Source: Flavobacterium dankookense (lineage in GTDB: Bacteria > Bacteroidota > Bacteroidia > Flavobacteriales > Flavobacteriaceae). Taken from it: a stretch of DNA of 64,000 nt. The DNA lies in contig NZ_SNXR01000001.1 in assembly GCF_004362665.1 (NCBI RefSeq), forward strand, positions 42,548-106,547, read 5' to 3'. Each line of letters begins with the position of its first letter. Position 1 is the first letter of the stretch. The translations under genes were made by a program, and so were the position numbers. The notes beneath the pieces are model-generated. The model searched no databases. It was given only the letters and a program-made list of their open reading frames with translations, and was not told the DNA's origin. Positions 9,110 through 17,685 of this stretch are shown here, in pieces.

Positions 9110-10156
9110 ATGGACAAACTAATTCCTTTTTCGATTACAGATTTGGCAAAAGTTACCAACCACCGAAGCGGCGAAATAAAATTTGGCGAAAAAATGTTTA
9201 CCATTCCAAAAGGTGAAAATTGGGTTACTTTTATGCAAAATTGTGAAGCAAATTTTGTTCTATTTGGAATTCCAGAAGATGTTGGTGTTCGAGCTAATTA
9301 TGGTCGTCCAGGAGCAGCTTCAGCTTGGAAAAGCACAATTAGTAGTATTGCAAATATCCAACACAATCGATTTTGCAAAGGAAATCAAATCCTAGTTCTT
9401 GGAACAATCGATGTTCAAAAAGAAATGGAAGATGCAAAGGATTTGGATTTTAATTCGACAGCTGATAGAAAAAAATTAAGCCAGCTTGTTGAACAAATCG
9501 ATAAAGAAGTAGTTCATATTATTACTACAATTATTAAGCATGGTAAAACTCCTATAATTATTGGTGGCGGACATAATAATGCCTACGGAAACATAAAAGG
9601 AACAGCTCTAGGATTAAAAAAGCCAATCAATGCCATAAACTTTGATGCGCATTCTGATTTTAGAATTTTAGAAGGAAGACACAGTGGAAATGGATTTTCT
9701 TATGCATTCGAAGAAGGTTTTCTCAATAAATACTTCATTTTTGGTTTGCACGAAAATTATACTTCAAAAAAAGTATTAGATATTCTAAAAGACATCGAAA
9801 ATAGAGTTACATTTAATACTTATGACCAAATAAAAGTTAGGAAAGAAAAAAACTTTTCGGACGAATTGGCATTGGCTTTAAATTTTATTAAGGAACAACC
9901 ATTTGGAATTGAAATTGATTTGGATGCATTGCCAAATATTGCTTCCAGTGCTATGACAATGAGTGGTTTTTCAGTAGAAGAATTACGCCAATTTGTTTCC
10001 TTTTTTGGTAAAGAAAAAAATGCAACTTATATCCATATTTGTGAAGGAGCGCCAGAACTTGGTGAAGAAAAAAACAATCACCTCATCGGAAAACTGATAG
10101 GCTATTTGGTTACTGATTTCATCAAATCGAAAAAAGAATTGTGTATTACTATTTAA
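9110..10156 (+). CDS. hutG: Formimidoylglutamase-like ureohydrolase
   Basis: 348 residues, arginase/agmatinase superfamily. Metal-binding motifs: GGGHNN (about residue 152), NFDAHSDFR (about 178) and IDLDALPN (about 268). The conserved second aspartates and histidines of the binuclear manganese site are present. With hutI nearby, hydrolysis of formimidoylglutamate to glutamate is the most likely reaction; an agmatinase- or arginase-like activity is the alternative. hutH and hutU are not in the window. Confidence 0.85.
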   Translation: MDKLIPFSITDLAKVTNHRSGEIKFGEKMFTIPKGENWVTFMQNCEANFVLFGIPEDVGVRANYGRPGAASAWKSTISSIANIQHNRFCKGNQILVLGTIDVQKEMEDAKDLDFNSTADRKKLSQLVEQIDKEVVHIITTIIKHGKTPIIIGGGHNNAYGNIKGTALGLKKPINAINFDAHSDFRILEGRHSGNGFSYAFEEGFLNKYFIFGLHENYTSKKVLDILKDIENRVTFNTYDQIKVRKEKNFSDELALALNFIKEQPFGIEIDLDALPNIASSAMTMSGFSVEELRQFVSFFGKEKNATYIHICEGAPELGEEKNNHLIGKLIGYLVTDFIKSKKELCITI

Positions 10157-10257
10157 TGATTATTTCGTGATTTTTATTTCGTAAATCTTAATTCGTAATT
10201 CGTAATTCATTAAAGCTTATCTTTGCCCCAACTTACAAAAAATAGTAAGTATTATTT

Positions 10258-11508
10258 ATGTTATTCGAAGATTTATCATTGTCCAAAAGTATTCAAAGAG
10301 CCGTTTTTGAAGAAGGATATACTAGCCCAACGCCAATTCAAGAAAAAGCTATTCCATTTATTTTAGCTGGAAAAGACTTGGTTGGTTGCGCGCAAACAGG
10401 AACAGGGAAAACGGCAGCCTTTGCCATTCCTATTATTCACAACCTTCACCGAATGGTGGGTTCATCAAAAAAAACTAAAGAAATTCGTTGTCTAGTAGTA
10501 ACACCAACTCGCGAACTTGCAGTTCAAATTGGTGAAAGCTTTGATACCTATGGAAAATATACTAATTTGAGACAACTAACCATTTTTGGTGGCGTTTCTC
10601 AAGTGCCGCAAGTTGACCAACTCAAAAAAGGTGTTGATATTCTAATTGCAACTCCAGGAAGATTATTGGATTTGCACAAACAAGGCTTCGTTAATTTTGA
10701 TAGCCTTCACTACTTAGTTTTAGACGAATCGGATTTGATGCTCGACATGGGCTTTATCAATGATGTTAGAAAAATTGTCAAATTGGTTCCAACTAATAGA
10801 CAAACACTTTTGTTCTCGGCAACAATGCCAATGGCCATTCGTGAATTAGCTGATACTTTTTTAAATAAACCTGAATATGTTTCGGTTACGCCAGTTTCCT
10901 CTACTGCGGAAATTATTGAGCAACAAATTTATTTTGTTGACAAATCTGATAAAAGAGGTTTGTTATACCATTTAATACGAAATGAAAACCTAAGCAATGT
11001 TTTGGTTTTTGTTAGAACCAAACATGGTGCAGACAATGTTGTAAAGGCGTTAAAAAAACAAGGTGTCAATGCAGAAGCCATTCATGGTGACAAATCACAA
11101 AATGCAAGACAACGCGTTTTAGATAGTTTTAAGAACAAAGAAATTACGGTTTTAGTAGCAACCGATATTGCTGCTCGAGGCATTGACATTGAAAGTTTAC
11201 CTTATGTTATCAATTTTGATTTACCAAATATTCCTGAAACCTATGTGCATAGAATAGGAAGAACTGGTCGAGCTGGAAATGGTGGAATATCGATTTCATT
11301 CTGCGGTAAAGACGAAGAACCATACTGGAAAGACATTCAAAAATTGATAAAAGTGAATGTGAAAACCATCAAAGATCACCCTTTTCCATGGAAAGATACT
11401 GAACCAAATCCCGATGCAAAACCTGATTTGAGAAACAAAAAGAAACCTGAAGGAACGAACTCCAGAAAATCTGAAGCTTCTAAAAAAAATAAAAAACGCT
11501 GGTATTAA
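10258..11508 (+). CDS. DEAD-box RNA helicase (RhlE-like)
   Basis: 416 residues. Q motif (PTPIQEKAIP), Walker A AQTGTGKT (about residue 45), PTRELA, TPGR, motif III SAT, helicase C domain with DIAARGID and HRIGRTGRAG, then a basic tail (about 375-416). Motif II reads DESD instead of DEAD. Cytoplasmic ATP-dependent RNA remodelling, often ribosome assembly or cold adaptation. A TATCTTTG -7 element lies at 10218-10225. The last codons (RWY and stop) are part of the terminator stem that is repeated within and beyond the neighbouring island. Confidence 0.93.
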   Translation: MLFEDLSLSKSIQRAVFEEGYTSPTPIQEKAIPFILAGKDLVGCAQTGTGKTAAFAIPIIHNLHRMVGSSKKTKEIRCLVVTPTRELAVQIGESFDTYGKYTNLRQLTIFGGVSQVPQVDQLKKGVDILIATPGRLLDLHKQGFVNFDSLHYLVLDESDLMLDMGFINDVRKIVKLVPTNRQTLLFSATMPMAIRELADTFLNKPEYVSVTPVSSTAEIIEQQIYFVDKSDKRGLLYHLIRNENLSNVLVFVRTKHGADNVVKALKKQGVNAEAIHGDKSQNARQRVLDSFKNKEITVLVATDIAARGIDIESLPYVINFDLPNIPETYVHRIGRTGRAGNGGISISFCGKDEEPYWKDIQKLIKVNVKTIKDHPFPWKDTEPNPDAKPDLRNKKKPEGTNSRKSEASKKNKKRWY

Positions 11509-11935
11509 TCAGTGTTTTTTTTATGTAATAATGTTATCATAACAATTAATTTAAAATTGTAATTGTCTATATTTTAATATTTTAAAAAATACATCTCATT
11601 TTAAAAACTATATTCTCATTTTAAAGTAATAGTCTTTGCATATAAGATAGTTTTAAAAAAAATAGTTTATTATATAATTCACACCAATTCTAAATAATCG
11701 ATAAAACGACATCTTTGCAAAAAAATGAATTCATTTTTTACGTTCATCGATTTTTAAAAGCACTTTATTGAATATTTTTTTTGGTCAAGAATCGATGAGT
11801 AATTAAAATAAATCCATTCGAAAAATATTGTTTTATTATATAAAGTAAATCTTATAAGTTTGTCTTAACAAAAAACAACTGCAGTTTATGTTTTGTTAGA
11901 AATTATTATAATTCATTAACTTTAAACATTTAAAA
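11481..11935 (+). promoter_or_regulatory. Promoter-leader copy A1 of the peptide-GLPGLI array
   Basis: This 427-bp gap holds no gene. It has three ATCGAT sites (11697, 11746, 11791), a 20-bp palindrome AAAAAATGAATTCATTTTTT near 11721-11740, and a -7 element TAAGTTTG at 11855-11862. A leader hairpin follows at 11867-11897 (AACAAAAAACAACTG paired with CAGTTTATGTTTTGTT, small bulges). Bases 11481-11873 repeat almost exactly at 13878-14270 (constant offset 2397, only a handful of mismatches seen). Confidence 0.75.
11489..11523 (+). terminator. Helicase terminator; left boundary repeat of the island
   Basis: Stem AACGCTG / CAGTGTT around GTATTAAT, with A-tract and T-tract. The core is repeated at 13888-13919 and at 22526-22556. 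This copy has one G-T wobble in the stem (CAGTG rather than CAGCG). Confidence 0.85.
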
Positions 11936-12205
11936 ATGAAAAAATTATTTTTTAGTGCAGTTGCACTAATAGCTTTTAGTAGTGTTTCGATGGCGAATAA
12001 TATAACTATTGAAGAAGAATCAATATCAAATATTAATAAAATCGAACAAAAAAGAATATTAGATGATCCGAAAACAGATTTTTGTTCAAATATTGCAGCT
12101 GATGTACTTTCATCTCGTGATCCTGATAATAAACTATCCTCAGTAGAAGCATATAGAATATATCAAATATCTCTTAACGCTTGTTTGAACTTTATTAAAA
12201 AATAA
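11936..12205 (+). CDS. Small exported two-cysteine peptide P1 of the array
   Basis: 89 residues. Signal peptide MKKLFFSA...SSVSMA, nearly identical in all copies, then an acidic linker and a helical core with two cysteines separated by 32 residues, ending LNACLNFIKK. No lipobox and no match to a family I recognise. The mature part is short and soluble-looking, so it is probably periplasmic or secreted. It is followed by a stem-loop and the GLPGLI gene at 12270. Most similar to P5 at 18862 (same DPxxxLSxxxA core and same Cys spacing). Function unknown; candidates are a secreted effector, a bacteriocin-like peptide or the ligand of the adjacent GLPGLI protein. Confidence 0.8.
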   Translation: MKKLFFSAVALIAFSSVSMANNITIEEESISNINKIEQKRILDDPKTDFCSNIAADVLSSRDPDNKLSSVEAYRIYQISLNACLNFIKK

Positions 12206-12215
12206 ACTTTTGATT

Positions 12216-12248
12216 GTCAATCTAAAGTAATTATTAATTTAGATTGAC
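12216..12248 (+). promoter_or_regulatory. Intercistronic stem-loop, unit 1
   Basis: Perfect 11-bp stem GTCAATCTAAA / TTTAGATTGAC with an 11-nt loop, followed by T-rich sequence, between P1 and its GLPGLI gene. Probably a leaky terminator that lowers GLPGLI expression relative to the peptide. Confidence 0.75.
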
Positions 12249-12269
12249 TTGTTTTTAAAATTATAAAAA

Positions 12270-12968
12270 ATGAAAATTCTAATTTCGGTTCTATCCCTTT
12301 TTTTTCTTACCTCATTTAAATCCTCTGCTCAATCCTCTGGAAAAATTACATATGAAATAAAAGCAATTAATTTTGAACCTAAAAAAGATGCTAAACAAAA
12401 TGAATTGATTGATTTAAGCATTTCAACTGCAAAATCTCAAACTTTCACACTCTTATTTAGTGATTTAAAATCATCCTTCACAAGTAATTCTGGAAAAATG
12501 GAGGAAGACATGAAAGAAAAAATGCTTAATCAACTCGCATTACTTATGTTTACTTGTGATTTTGATTATTTTTTGGATATTAGTTTATCCATTGAATTAT
12601 TTAAAAAAGAAGATGGTGCATTGATTAAAAACGAATACAAAAAAAAAGAATGGAAAATTACTTCTGAGTCAAAAAAAATCGACTCCTATCTTTGTTATAA
12701 AGCTACTTACAGCTACACCTATTTAGGAAGAGATAACAAAACAAAAGAAAGAATTATAACAGCATGGTTTGCTCCAAGTTTACCTTATTCATATGGACCA
12801 AAAAATTATAATGGTTTGCCTGGATTAATTCTTGAATTACAAGATTGGGATACAACTTTTTTAGCAACTAAAATTGAATTATTTGATAAAGAAATAGAAA
12901 TAGATTTACCAAAAGGAAAAACTATAACACAAGAAGAATATGAACGAAAAGTGTTATCAGGAAATTAA
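12270..12968 (+). CDS. GLPGLI family protein G1 (partner of P1)
   Basis: 232 residues. Signal peptide ending near residue 20 (SSAQ), a variable N-terminal half, then the TIGR01200 signature: conserved Cys in SYLCYKAT, ITAWFAPSLPYSYGP and YNGLPGLILEL (about residue 185). Soluble exported protein, probably periplasmic or at the outer membrane. The C-terminal ~75 residues are almost identical to G6 (19164-19862), also at DNA level, while the N-terminal halves differ. The family is widespread in Bacteroidota and often next to TonB-receptor-like genes; its biochemical role is not known to me. Confidence 0.9.
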   Translation: MKILISVLSLFFLTSFKSSAQSSGKITYEIKAINFEPKKDAKQNELIDLSISTAKSQTFTLLFSDLKSSFTSNSGKMEEDMKEKMLNQLALLMFTCDFDYFLDISLSIELFKKEDGALIKNEYKKKEWKITSESKKIDSYLCYKATYSYTYLGRDNKTKERIITAWFAPSLPYSYGPKNYNGLPGLILELQDWDTTFLATKIELFDKEIEIDLPKGKTITQEEYERKVLSGN

Positions 12969-13121
12969 ATACTTAAGATACTTTTTTTCTTTTATAATTA
13001 ATTTAAATATTCTACGTTAAATAAAGTATTAGAATATGGTTCGACAATTTCTAATGATAAGAAACTTTGATATGTTCAATTTCTAACACATGAATTATAT
13101 ATTGATGGTAAAAATTATACA

Positions 13122-13862
13122 ATGAAAAAAATACTTCTGTTAATTATACTCTTTTTCAACAATACATCACATTCACAAAAAACAACACCAGAGGAAAATA
13201 AAATTACAAAAGTCATCTATAAGTCCAACTTATATGATGATAATTCAGAACAATCCAATAAAAATACTGAACTAAGAAATAGTATTGCGAATGCTCATAA
13301 CGCATTTGAATATGTACTCTATTTTGATAAAAACAAAAGCCTTTTTAGTATGGTTGACGTAATAGATACAGATGAAAGTTTGGAGACTAAAATTACACGT
13401 CAACTGGTTAATGATTCTTATTTTAAAGATAATTTTAAAAAAGAAAAGATCAAGCAAAATACTTCTTTAGAAAAAATAGTAAATATTATTTTACCGTTTG
13501 AAGAATACAAATGGTCTATTTCAAACGAAACTAAAATTATTGATGGCTATACTTGTTATAAAGCAAGTTGCATTTATCAAGAATATGATGAAAACAGAAA
13601 AAAAATGTTAACATTTACTCCTTTCGTATGGTTTGCTCCTTCTCTACCACATTCTTTTGGTCCTGCAGGTTTAGATGGATTACCTGGTCTTGTTTTAGAG
13701 GGTACATTCAATGGTAGATTGTACTTTTATGCTACCAAAATTAATTTAAACGACAATACGATAAAAAAAATTGATAAATTCAATAACGGTGAATATGTTA
13801 CAGAAGAGGAATATCAAAAAATTGAAAAAGAATATTATAATAAGTTGAATGATGGCAGATAG
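13122..13862 (+). CDS. GLPGLI family protein G2 without a peptide gene
   Basis: 246 residues. Signal peptide (MKKILLLIILFFNNTSHSQ), variable N-terminal region, then DGYTCYKAS, VWFAPSLPHSFGP and LDGLPGLVLEG. Unlike the other array members it has no small peptide gene in front. The 153-bp gap upstream has stop-interrupted, coding-looking sequence and may be what remains of a lost gene. It is followed by the internal copy of the island terminator. Confidence 0.88.
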   Translation: MKKILLLIILFFNNTSHSQKTTPEENKITKVIYKSNLYDDNSEQSNKNTELRNSIANAHNAFEYVLYFDKNKSLFSMVDVIDTDESLETKITRQLVNDSYFKDNFKKEKIKQNTSLEKIVNIILPFEEYKWSISNETKIIDGYTCYKASCIYQEYDENRKKMLTFTPFVWFAPSLPHSFGPAGLDGLPGLVLEGTFNGRLYFYATKINLNDNTIKKIDKFNNGEYVTEEEYQKIEKEYYNKLNDGR

Positions 13863-13877
13863 AAATAGTTAGATTAT

Positions 13878-14336
13878 TAAAAAAAATAAAAAACGCTGGT
13901 ATTAATCAGCGTTTTTTTTATGTAATAATGTAATCATAACAATTAATTTAAAATTGTAATTGTCTATATTTTATTATTTTAAAAAATACATCTCATTTTA
14001 AAAACTATATTCTCATTTTAAAGTAATAGTCTTTGCATATAAGATAGTTTTAAAAAAAATAGTTTATTATATAATTCATACCAATTCTAAATAATCGATA
14101 AAACGACATCTTTGCAAAAAAATGAATTCATTTTTTACGTTCATCGATTTTTAAAAGCACTTTATTGAATATTTTTTTTGGTCAAGAATCGTTGAGTAAT
14201 TAAAATAAATCCATTCGAAAAATATTGTTTTACTATATAAAGTAAATCTTATAAGTTTGTCGTGACAAAAAACTTCAGCAGAAAAAACTTTTGTTGCGAA
14301 TTGTAAAAAAATTATTAATTTTAAAACGTATTAAAA
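13878..14336 (+). promoter_or_regulatory. Promoter-leader copy A2
   Basis: Near-identical to A1 for about 393 bp. The -7 element TAAGTTTG is at 14252-14259. The leader hairpin centre reads TTCAGCAGAA here. No gene lies in this gap. Confidence 0.72.
13888..13919 (+). terminator. Internal copy of the island terminator
   Basis: Perfect 10-bp stem AAAAACGCTG / CAGCGTTTTT around GTATTAAT with T-tract. Together with the bases just upstream it is a copy of the helicase 3' end (last codons and terminator). This shows that the duplicated segment reached into the helicase gene. Confidence 0.88.
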
Positions 14337-14620
14337 ATAAAAAAATTATTTTTTAGTGCAATTGCACCTGTGGCTTTTAGTGGTGTATCGATGGCAAATA
14401 CTGTAGAGATTGAGGAGAAAAAAGTAGAAACAATTGAAGTTAGAGAAAAAGTTGAGCAAGTTAGTTTAGTTGGTACTCCTTCTGCATGTGTTCAAACAGC
14501 GAGAAATGCAGTCTTAGGAGCAGCATTAACTTATAACTTAGATATAAGCAGGGATGAAAAGATTTTAATGCAATGATGCAAATGTACCTACTAATTTATA
14601 ACGATTGTCTAAACAATTAA
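14337..14620 (+). pseudogene. Small peptide gene P2, inactivated
   Basis: Aligned with the other peptide genes, the start codon is ATA (14337-14339) instead of ATG. The frame then gives the usual signal peptide and a cysteine in TPSACVQT, but stops at 14576. The other reading frame just after continues as a plausible C-terminus with the second conserved cysteine (YNDCLNN), stopping at 14620. So both a lost start codon and a frameshift are visible. The open frame from GTG 14370 lacks half of the signal peptide and is unlikely to be functional. Confidence 0.75.
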
Positions 14621-14624
14621 AATT

Positions 14625-15341
14625 ATGAGAAGATTATTAATCTTATTAATAACTAGTGTAGTATATTCACAACACCCAACTTCGGGTGTTGTAGAGTATA
14701 CAATTGAAGCAACTTCTTCAGAAATCACAAATGAAATTGCCAAAGTTGGTAAAAATAACTCAGAGCAAAAAGCATTGCTCGAAATGTTTTCTAATGATCC
14801 TGCGCTATTTATTTTAGAATTTAACGGCAATGAAGCTATTTATAAAAATGCTAAAAACGTTATGCAATCTGAGGCAATAAATAAGAAAAAGCCAAGATTT
14901 TTAGAAGTTTATGCTGGTGGCGATGCTGTATTTTATTCTGATAGTTTAGAAAAAAATTCATTAATCCAACAAAATAGTGTTGGTGAACTTTTTCTTATTT
15001 CATCAAAATTTCCAGAGTGGGAATTAACAAATGAAACAAAAAAAATAGGTAATTATACATGTTTTAAAGCTAAATATATATCCAAAAATGGTAATCGAAA
15101 TTCGATTGATGAGATTTGGTACACGCCAGAAATACCTGTTCAATTTGGACCAAATAAATATATTGGTTTTCCTGGTTTAGTTATAGAAGTAATTGCAGGA
15201 AAAATAAGGTTTACAGCAACTAAGATTCAACTAAACAGTCAACAAACCATTATTATTGAAAAACCTGTAAAAGGAAAAAAGATAACAGAAGAAGGATATA
15301 AAAAAATACTAGAAAAAGCCGCTGATGAATTAGGTTTTTAG
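14625..15341 (+). CDS. GLPGLI family protein G3
   Basis: 238 residues. Signal peptide (MRRLLILLITSVVYSQ), variable N-terminal half, NYTCFKAKY with the conserved Cys, IWYTPEIPVQFGP, and a variant signature IGFPGLVIEV (GFPGL instead of GLPGL). It follows the dead peptide gene P2 by 4 bp and is still intact. Either loss of P2 is recent, or G3 works without it. A 27-codon fragment of the receptor gene lies 17 bp downstream. Confidence 0.88.
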   Translation: MRRLLILLITSVVYSQHPTSGVVEYTIEATSSEITNEIAKVGKNNSEQKALLEMFSNDPALFILEFNGNEAIYKNAKNVMQSEAINKKKPRFLEVYAGGDAVFYSDSLEKNSLIQQNSVGELFLISSKFPEWELTNETKKIGNYTCFKAKYISKNGNRNSIDEIWYTPEIPVQFGPNKYIGFPGLVIEVIAGKIRFTATKIQLNSQQTIIIEKPVKGKKITEEGYKKILEKAADELGF

Positions 15342-15358
15342 AATAACAATAAAAATTA

Positions 15359-15442
15359 ATGTATCGAATTCTATATTTTTTTCTTCTCTCAACCCTTTCC
15401 TTCTCCCAAACCCACACTATTACTGGTGTGGTTTCTGATTAA
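15359..15442 (+). pseudogene. 5' fragment of the TonB-receptor-like gene (27 codons)
   Basis: The frame reads a signal peptide and the start of the regulatory domain (FSQTHTITGVVSD), then stops. It matches the beginning of the full gene at 19863. It is a duplication scar, the shortest of three. The following 160 bp (15443-15604) hold no recognisable gene. Confidence 0.8.
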
Positions 15443-15604
15443 TCAAATAAGGTTTAACACATCAACAAAAAGCAAAAATTCTGATAAATCTAATTTAATT
15501 ATTAAAAAACACTCTGCTTTTTATATGATATAATTTTAACTTCTTTGCCATAACAATTGGATTTTAATCAAATTTATTTAGTTAAAAAATGACTTATTTA
15601 AAAA

Positions 15605-15866
15605 TTTATACTAATTCTAAATAATCGACAAAATGATATCCTGTCAAAAAAATGAATTCATTATTTACGTTCATCGATTTTAAAAAGCACTTCATTGAAT
15701 ATTTTTTTTGGTCAAGAATCGTTGAGTAATTAAAATAAATCCACTCAAAAAATATTGTTTTACTATATAAAGTAAATCTTATAAGTTTGTCGTGACAAAA
15801 AACTTCTGCAGAAAAAACTTTTGTTGCGAATTGTAAAAAATTTATTAATTTTAAAACTTGTTAAAA
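15605..15866 (+). promoter_or_regulatory. Promoter-leader copy A3
   Basis: Related to A1 and A2 from the TAATTCTAAATAATCGA stretch on. The -7 element TAAGTTTG is at 15782-15789 and the leader hairpin centre is TTCTGCAGAA. It carries the same palindromic and ATCGA-type sites, with more substitutions. Confidence 0.7.
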
Positions 15867-16100
15867 ATGAAAAAATTATTTTTTAGTGCAATTGCACTAG
15901 TGGCTTTTAGTAGTGTTTCGATGGCGAATACTATTGCTGAAGAAAATGAAACTCAAACAAAAGTAACGGAAACCCCGTGTACTGACCATTGGGTAGCTGA
16001 TATGAAAATTTACCAAAAATATGGGTACACATTTGAAGAGGCATTGGCCTTTTCAGATGAAGCTTGGGATATTTGTATGGATGAATTATATGGAGATTAA
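15867..16100 (+). CDS. Small exported two-cysteine peptide P3
   Basis: 77 residues from ATG 15867, which aligns with the other copies; the in-frame TTG at 15858 is rejected. Shared signal peptide, a short acidic linker, then a helical core with two cysteines 31 residues apart (TPCTDHW to DICMDEL), very acidic at the end. It overlaps the probable start of the GLPGLI gene G4. Together with P4 it forms the C-x31-C subtype. Function unknown. Confidence 0.78.
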   Translation: MKKLFFSAIALVAFSSVSMANTIAEENETQTKVTETPCTDHWVADMKIYQKYGYTFEEALAFSDEAWDICMDELYGD

Positions 16101-16890
16101 TCATTTAAAAAAATTCTACCAATTCATACGGATTGGTAGAATTCTTAAAATTGAGTATACTTACTTTGCTCTTTTGCTTTTATTTATTTCCTCTCCTTCA
16201 TTTGCTCAAAGAAAAGGAGGGAAAGCAATTTATTCAATTACTATTCAAAGCGATAGCATATTAAAAAAAACGCTCAGACCTCAAATTAGAGATCGATATG
16301 AAAGGGCTGAAAAAGAAATAGCTAATTTATTTTTAGAATTAGTATTTGATGACACTCTTTCTGTTTTTAAAAATTATCAAAATAAAAACATAAGTGATGT
16401 TACTGAATTTGCATTGAAGTTAGCGGATTGTGAAAAAATTATATATACGAATTTAAACAACAATGAAATCATTTTTAATAATGCGGAAAAAAAAGCTATA
16501 TTTAAAAAAAATGAATTTTTAATTCAAAAAAAAATTGAAAATAATTGGACATTTGTTAACGAAAGTAAATATATTCAAAATTTCAAATGTTATAAAGCAA
16601 CTCAACAAATTTCTATTGTCAATGATGAAGGAACATTTTTCAAAACTATTACAGCATGGTATTGCCCAGAAATACCATTTACATTTGGTCCAAAAGGATA
16701 TTGTGATTTGCCTGGTTTAATTGTTGAACTTCAAGATAGAAATATCGTTTTTGGTTTAAAAGAAATATCGTTTTTCGATAAATCAATAAAAATAGAGTTA
16801 CCTACAAAAGGTGTCAAAGTTGAATATAATGAATATCTTCAAATTTTAAAAGAAAGAGTAATGAAAAGAATGGAATTAACTGAAAAATAA
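16090..16890 (+). CDS. GLPGLI family protein G4 (partner of P3)
   Basis: 266 residues if it starts at ATG 16090, which overlaps the last 11 bases of P3. That gives a long basic n-region before the hydrophobic core YFALLLLFISSPSFAQ. No ATG, GTG or TTG lies in frame closer to the hydrophobic core, so the start is uncertain. Family signature: FKCYKATQ, ITAWYCPEIPFTFGP and a variant CDLPGLIVEL. It has two cysteines beyond the one common to the family (in WYCPEIP and YCDLPGL). The P3-G4 stem-loop lies inside this coding region. Confidence 0.85.
   Translation: MEINHLKKFYQFIRIGRILKIEYTYFALLLLFISSPSFAQRKGGKAIYSITIQSDSILKKTLRPQIRDRYERAEKEIANLFLELVFDDTLSVFKNYQNKNISDVTEFALKLADCEKIIYTNLNNNEIIFNNAEKKAIFKKNEFLIQKKIENNWTFVNESKYIQNFKCYKATQQISIVNDEGTFFKTITAWYCPEIPFTFGPKGYCDLPGLIVELQDRNIVFGLKEISFFDKSIKIELPTKGVKVEYNEYLQILKERVMKRMELTEK
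16112..16143 (+). promoter_or_regulatory. Intercistronic stem-loop, unit 3
   Basis: Perfect 12-bp stem AATTCTACCAAT / ATTGGTAGAATT with an 8-nt loop, 11 bases after the P3 stop. Its sequence is unrelated to the stem-loops of the other units. Confidence 0.75.
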
Positions 16891-16961
16891 TGTTTTTATA
16901 TAAAATCAATAAATGTTTATAAAATTATTTGTTGTTTCTCCAAGTAAATAATTACAATTAA

Positions 16962-17147
16962 ATGTATAAACTTTTCATATTTCTTCTTTTCTCATCTCTT
17001 TCCTTCTCCCAAACCCACACTATTACTGGTGTGGTTTCTGATTCTTTAAACAATCCGTTAGAAAGTGCTAATATTATTGCGTTACCAAAGAGCGAAAATG
17101 CACAACTTAAATTTGCTATAGCCGAAACACTTGTCGTTGATTTTTAG
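16962..17147 (+). pseudogene. 5' fragment of the TonB-receptor-like gene (61 codons)
   Basis: The first ~54 codons match the full gene at 19863 (signal peptide, THTITGVVSDSLNNPLESAN, LPKSENAQLKFAIA). The frame then passes into unrelated sequence (ETLVVDF) and stops. It could still be translated into a short exported peptide, but its position at a repeat junction marks it as a duplication scar. Confidence 0.8.
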
Positions 17148-17428
17148 TGAAAAACTATAATTTACATTCACTTTAGATAATCGACCAAAAACCAATTTAT
17201 CGATGAAATACAAATAAAAAAAAATATCTTGTGTTTTTAATCGATTTTAAATAACATTTAATCGATTATATTTTGCTAGTTATTTTTTTATACCGATTGA
17301 AAATATTTATTTTTATCCAAAAACATTTTTTAATTAAAGTAATTCTTATAAGTTTGCATCAACAAAAAACATCTGCAGAAAAGTTTTGTTAGAAATTATT
17401 ATAATTCATTAACTTTAAAGATTTAAAA
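17115..17428 (+). promoter_or_regulatory. Promoter-leader copy A4
   Basis: Second promoter subtype. ATCGA sites are at 17179, 17199, 17240 and 17261 (spacings 20, 41 and 21, close to whole helical turns). The -7 element TAAGTTTG is at 17349-17356, followed by a leader hairpin centred on TCTGCAGA. Nearly identical to A5, including the junction with the receptor fragment. Confidence 0.72.
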
Positions 17429-17641
17429 ATGAAAAAATTATTTTTTAGTGCAGTAGCACTAGTAGCGTTTAGTAGTGTTTCGATGGCTGAAACTAAAGAG
17501 TCAGGGACTGGAAAAGAATGCACAAAAGTATTTCTAGCAGCTTTAGATACTGCAACAAGTAACGGTGCTTCAGAAGCAGATGCATGGATGTTTGCTTCTG
17601 TTGCTCAATATTTTTGTCTAAAAGAAGTTCGTTTATTCTAA
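17429..17641 (+). CDS. Small exported two-cysteine peptide P4
   Basis: 70 residues. Shared signal peptide (SSVSMA), the shortest linker of the set (ETKESGTGKE), then a helical, alanine-rich core with two cysteines 31 residues apart (KECTKVF to QYFCLKEV). Same subtype as P3. It is followed by a GC-rich stem-loop and G5. No recognised family. Confidence 0.78.
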   Translation: MKKLFFSAVALVAFSSVSMAETKESGTGKECTKVFLAALDTATSNGASEADAWMFASVAQYFCLKEVRLF

Positions 17642-17647
17642 AAAAAT

Positions 17648-17670
17648 AAAAGGGGATAATTTCCCCTTTT
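17648..17670 (+). promoter_or_regulatory. Intercistronic stem-loop, unit 4
   Basis: Perfect 9-bp stem AAAAGGGGA / TCCCCTTTT with a 5-nt loop between P4 and G5. It resembles an intrinsic terminator with a short T-run. Confidence 0.75.
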
Positions 17671-17685
17671 AAAAAAATTATCAAT

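Noticed and set aside
14370..14576. 68-codon open frame (GTG start) as an intact peptide gene
   Set aside because: It starts in the middle of the signal peptide; alignment with the other copies shows a lost ATG and a frameshift.
16962..17147. 61-codon receptor fragments (here and 18394-18579) as independent small genes
   Set aside because: Both end at the same junction codon next to a promoter copy, which marks them as duplication scars rather than selected genes; translation cannot be excluded.
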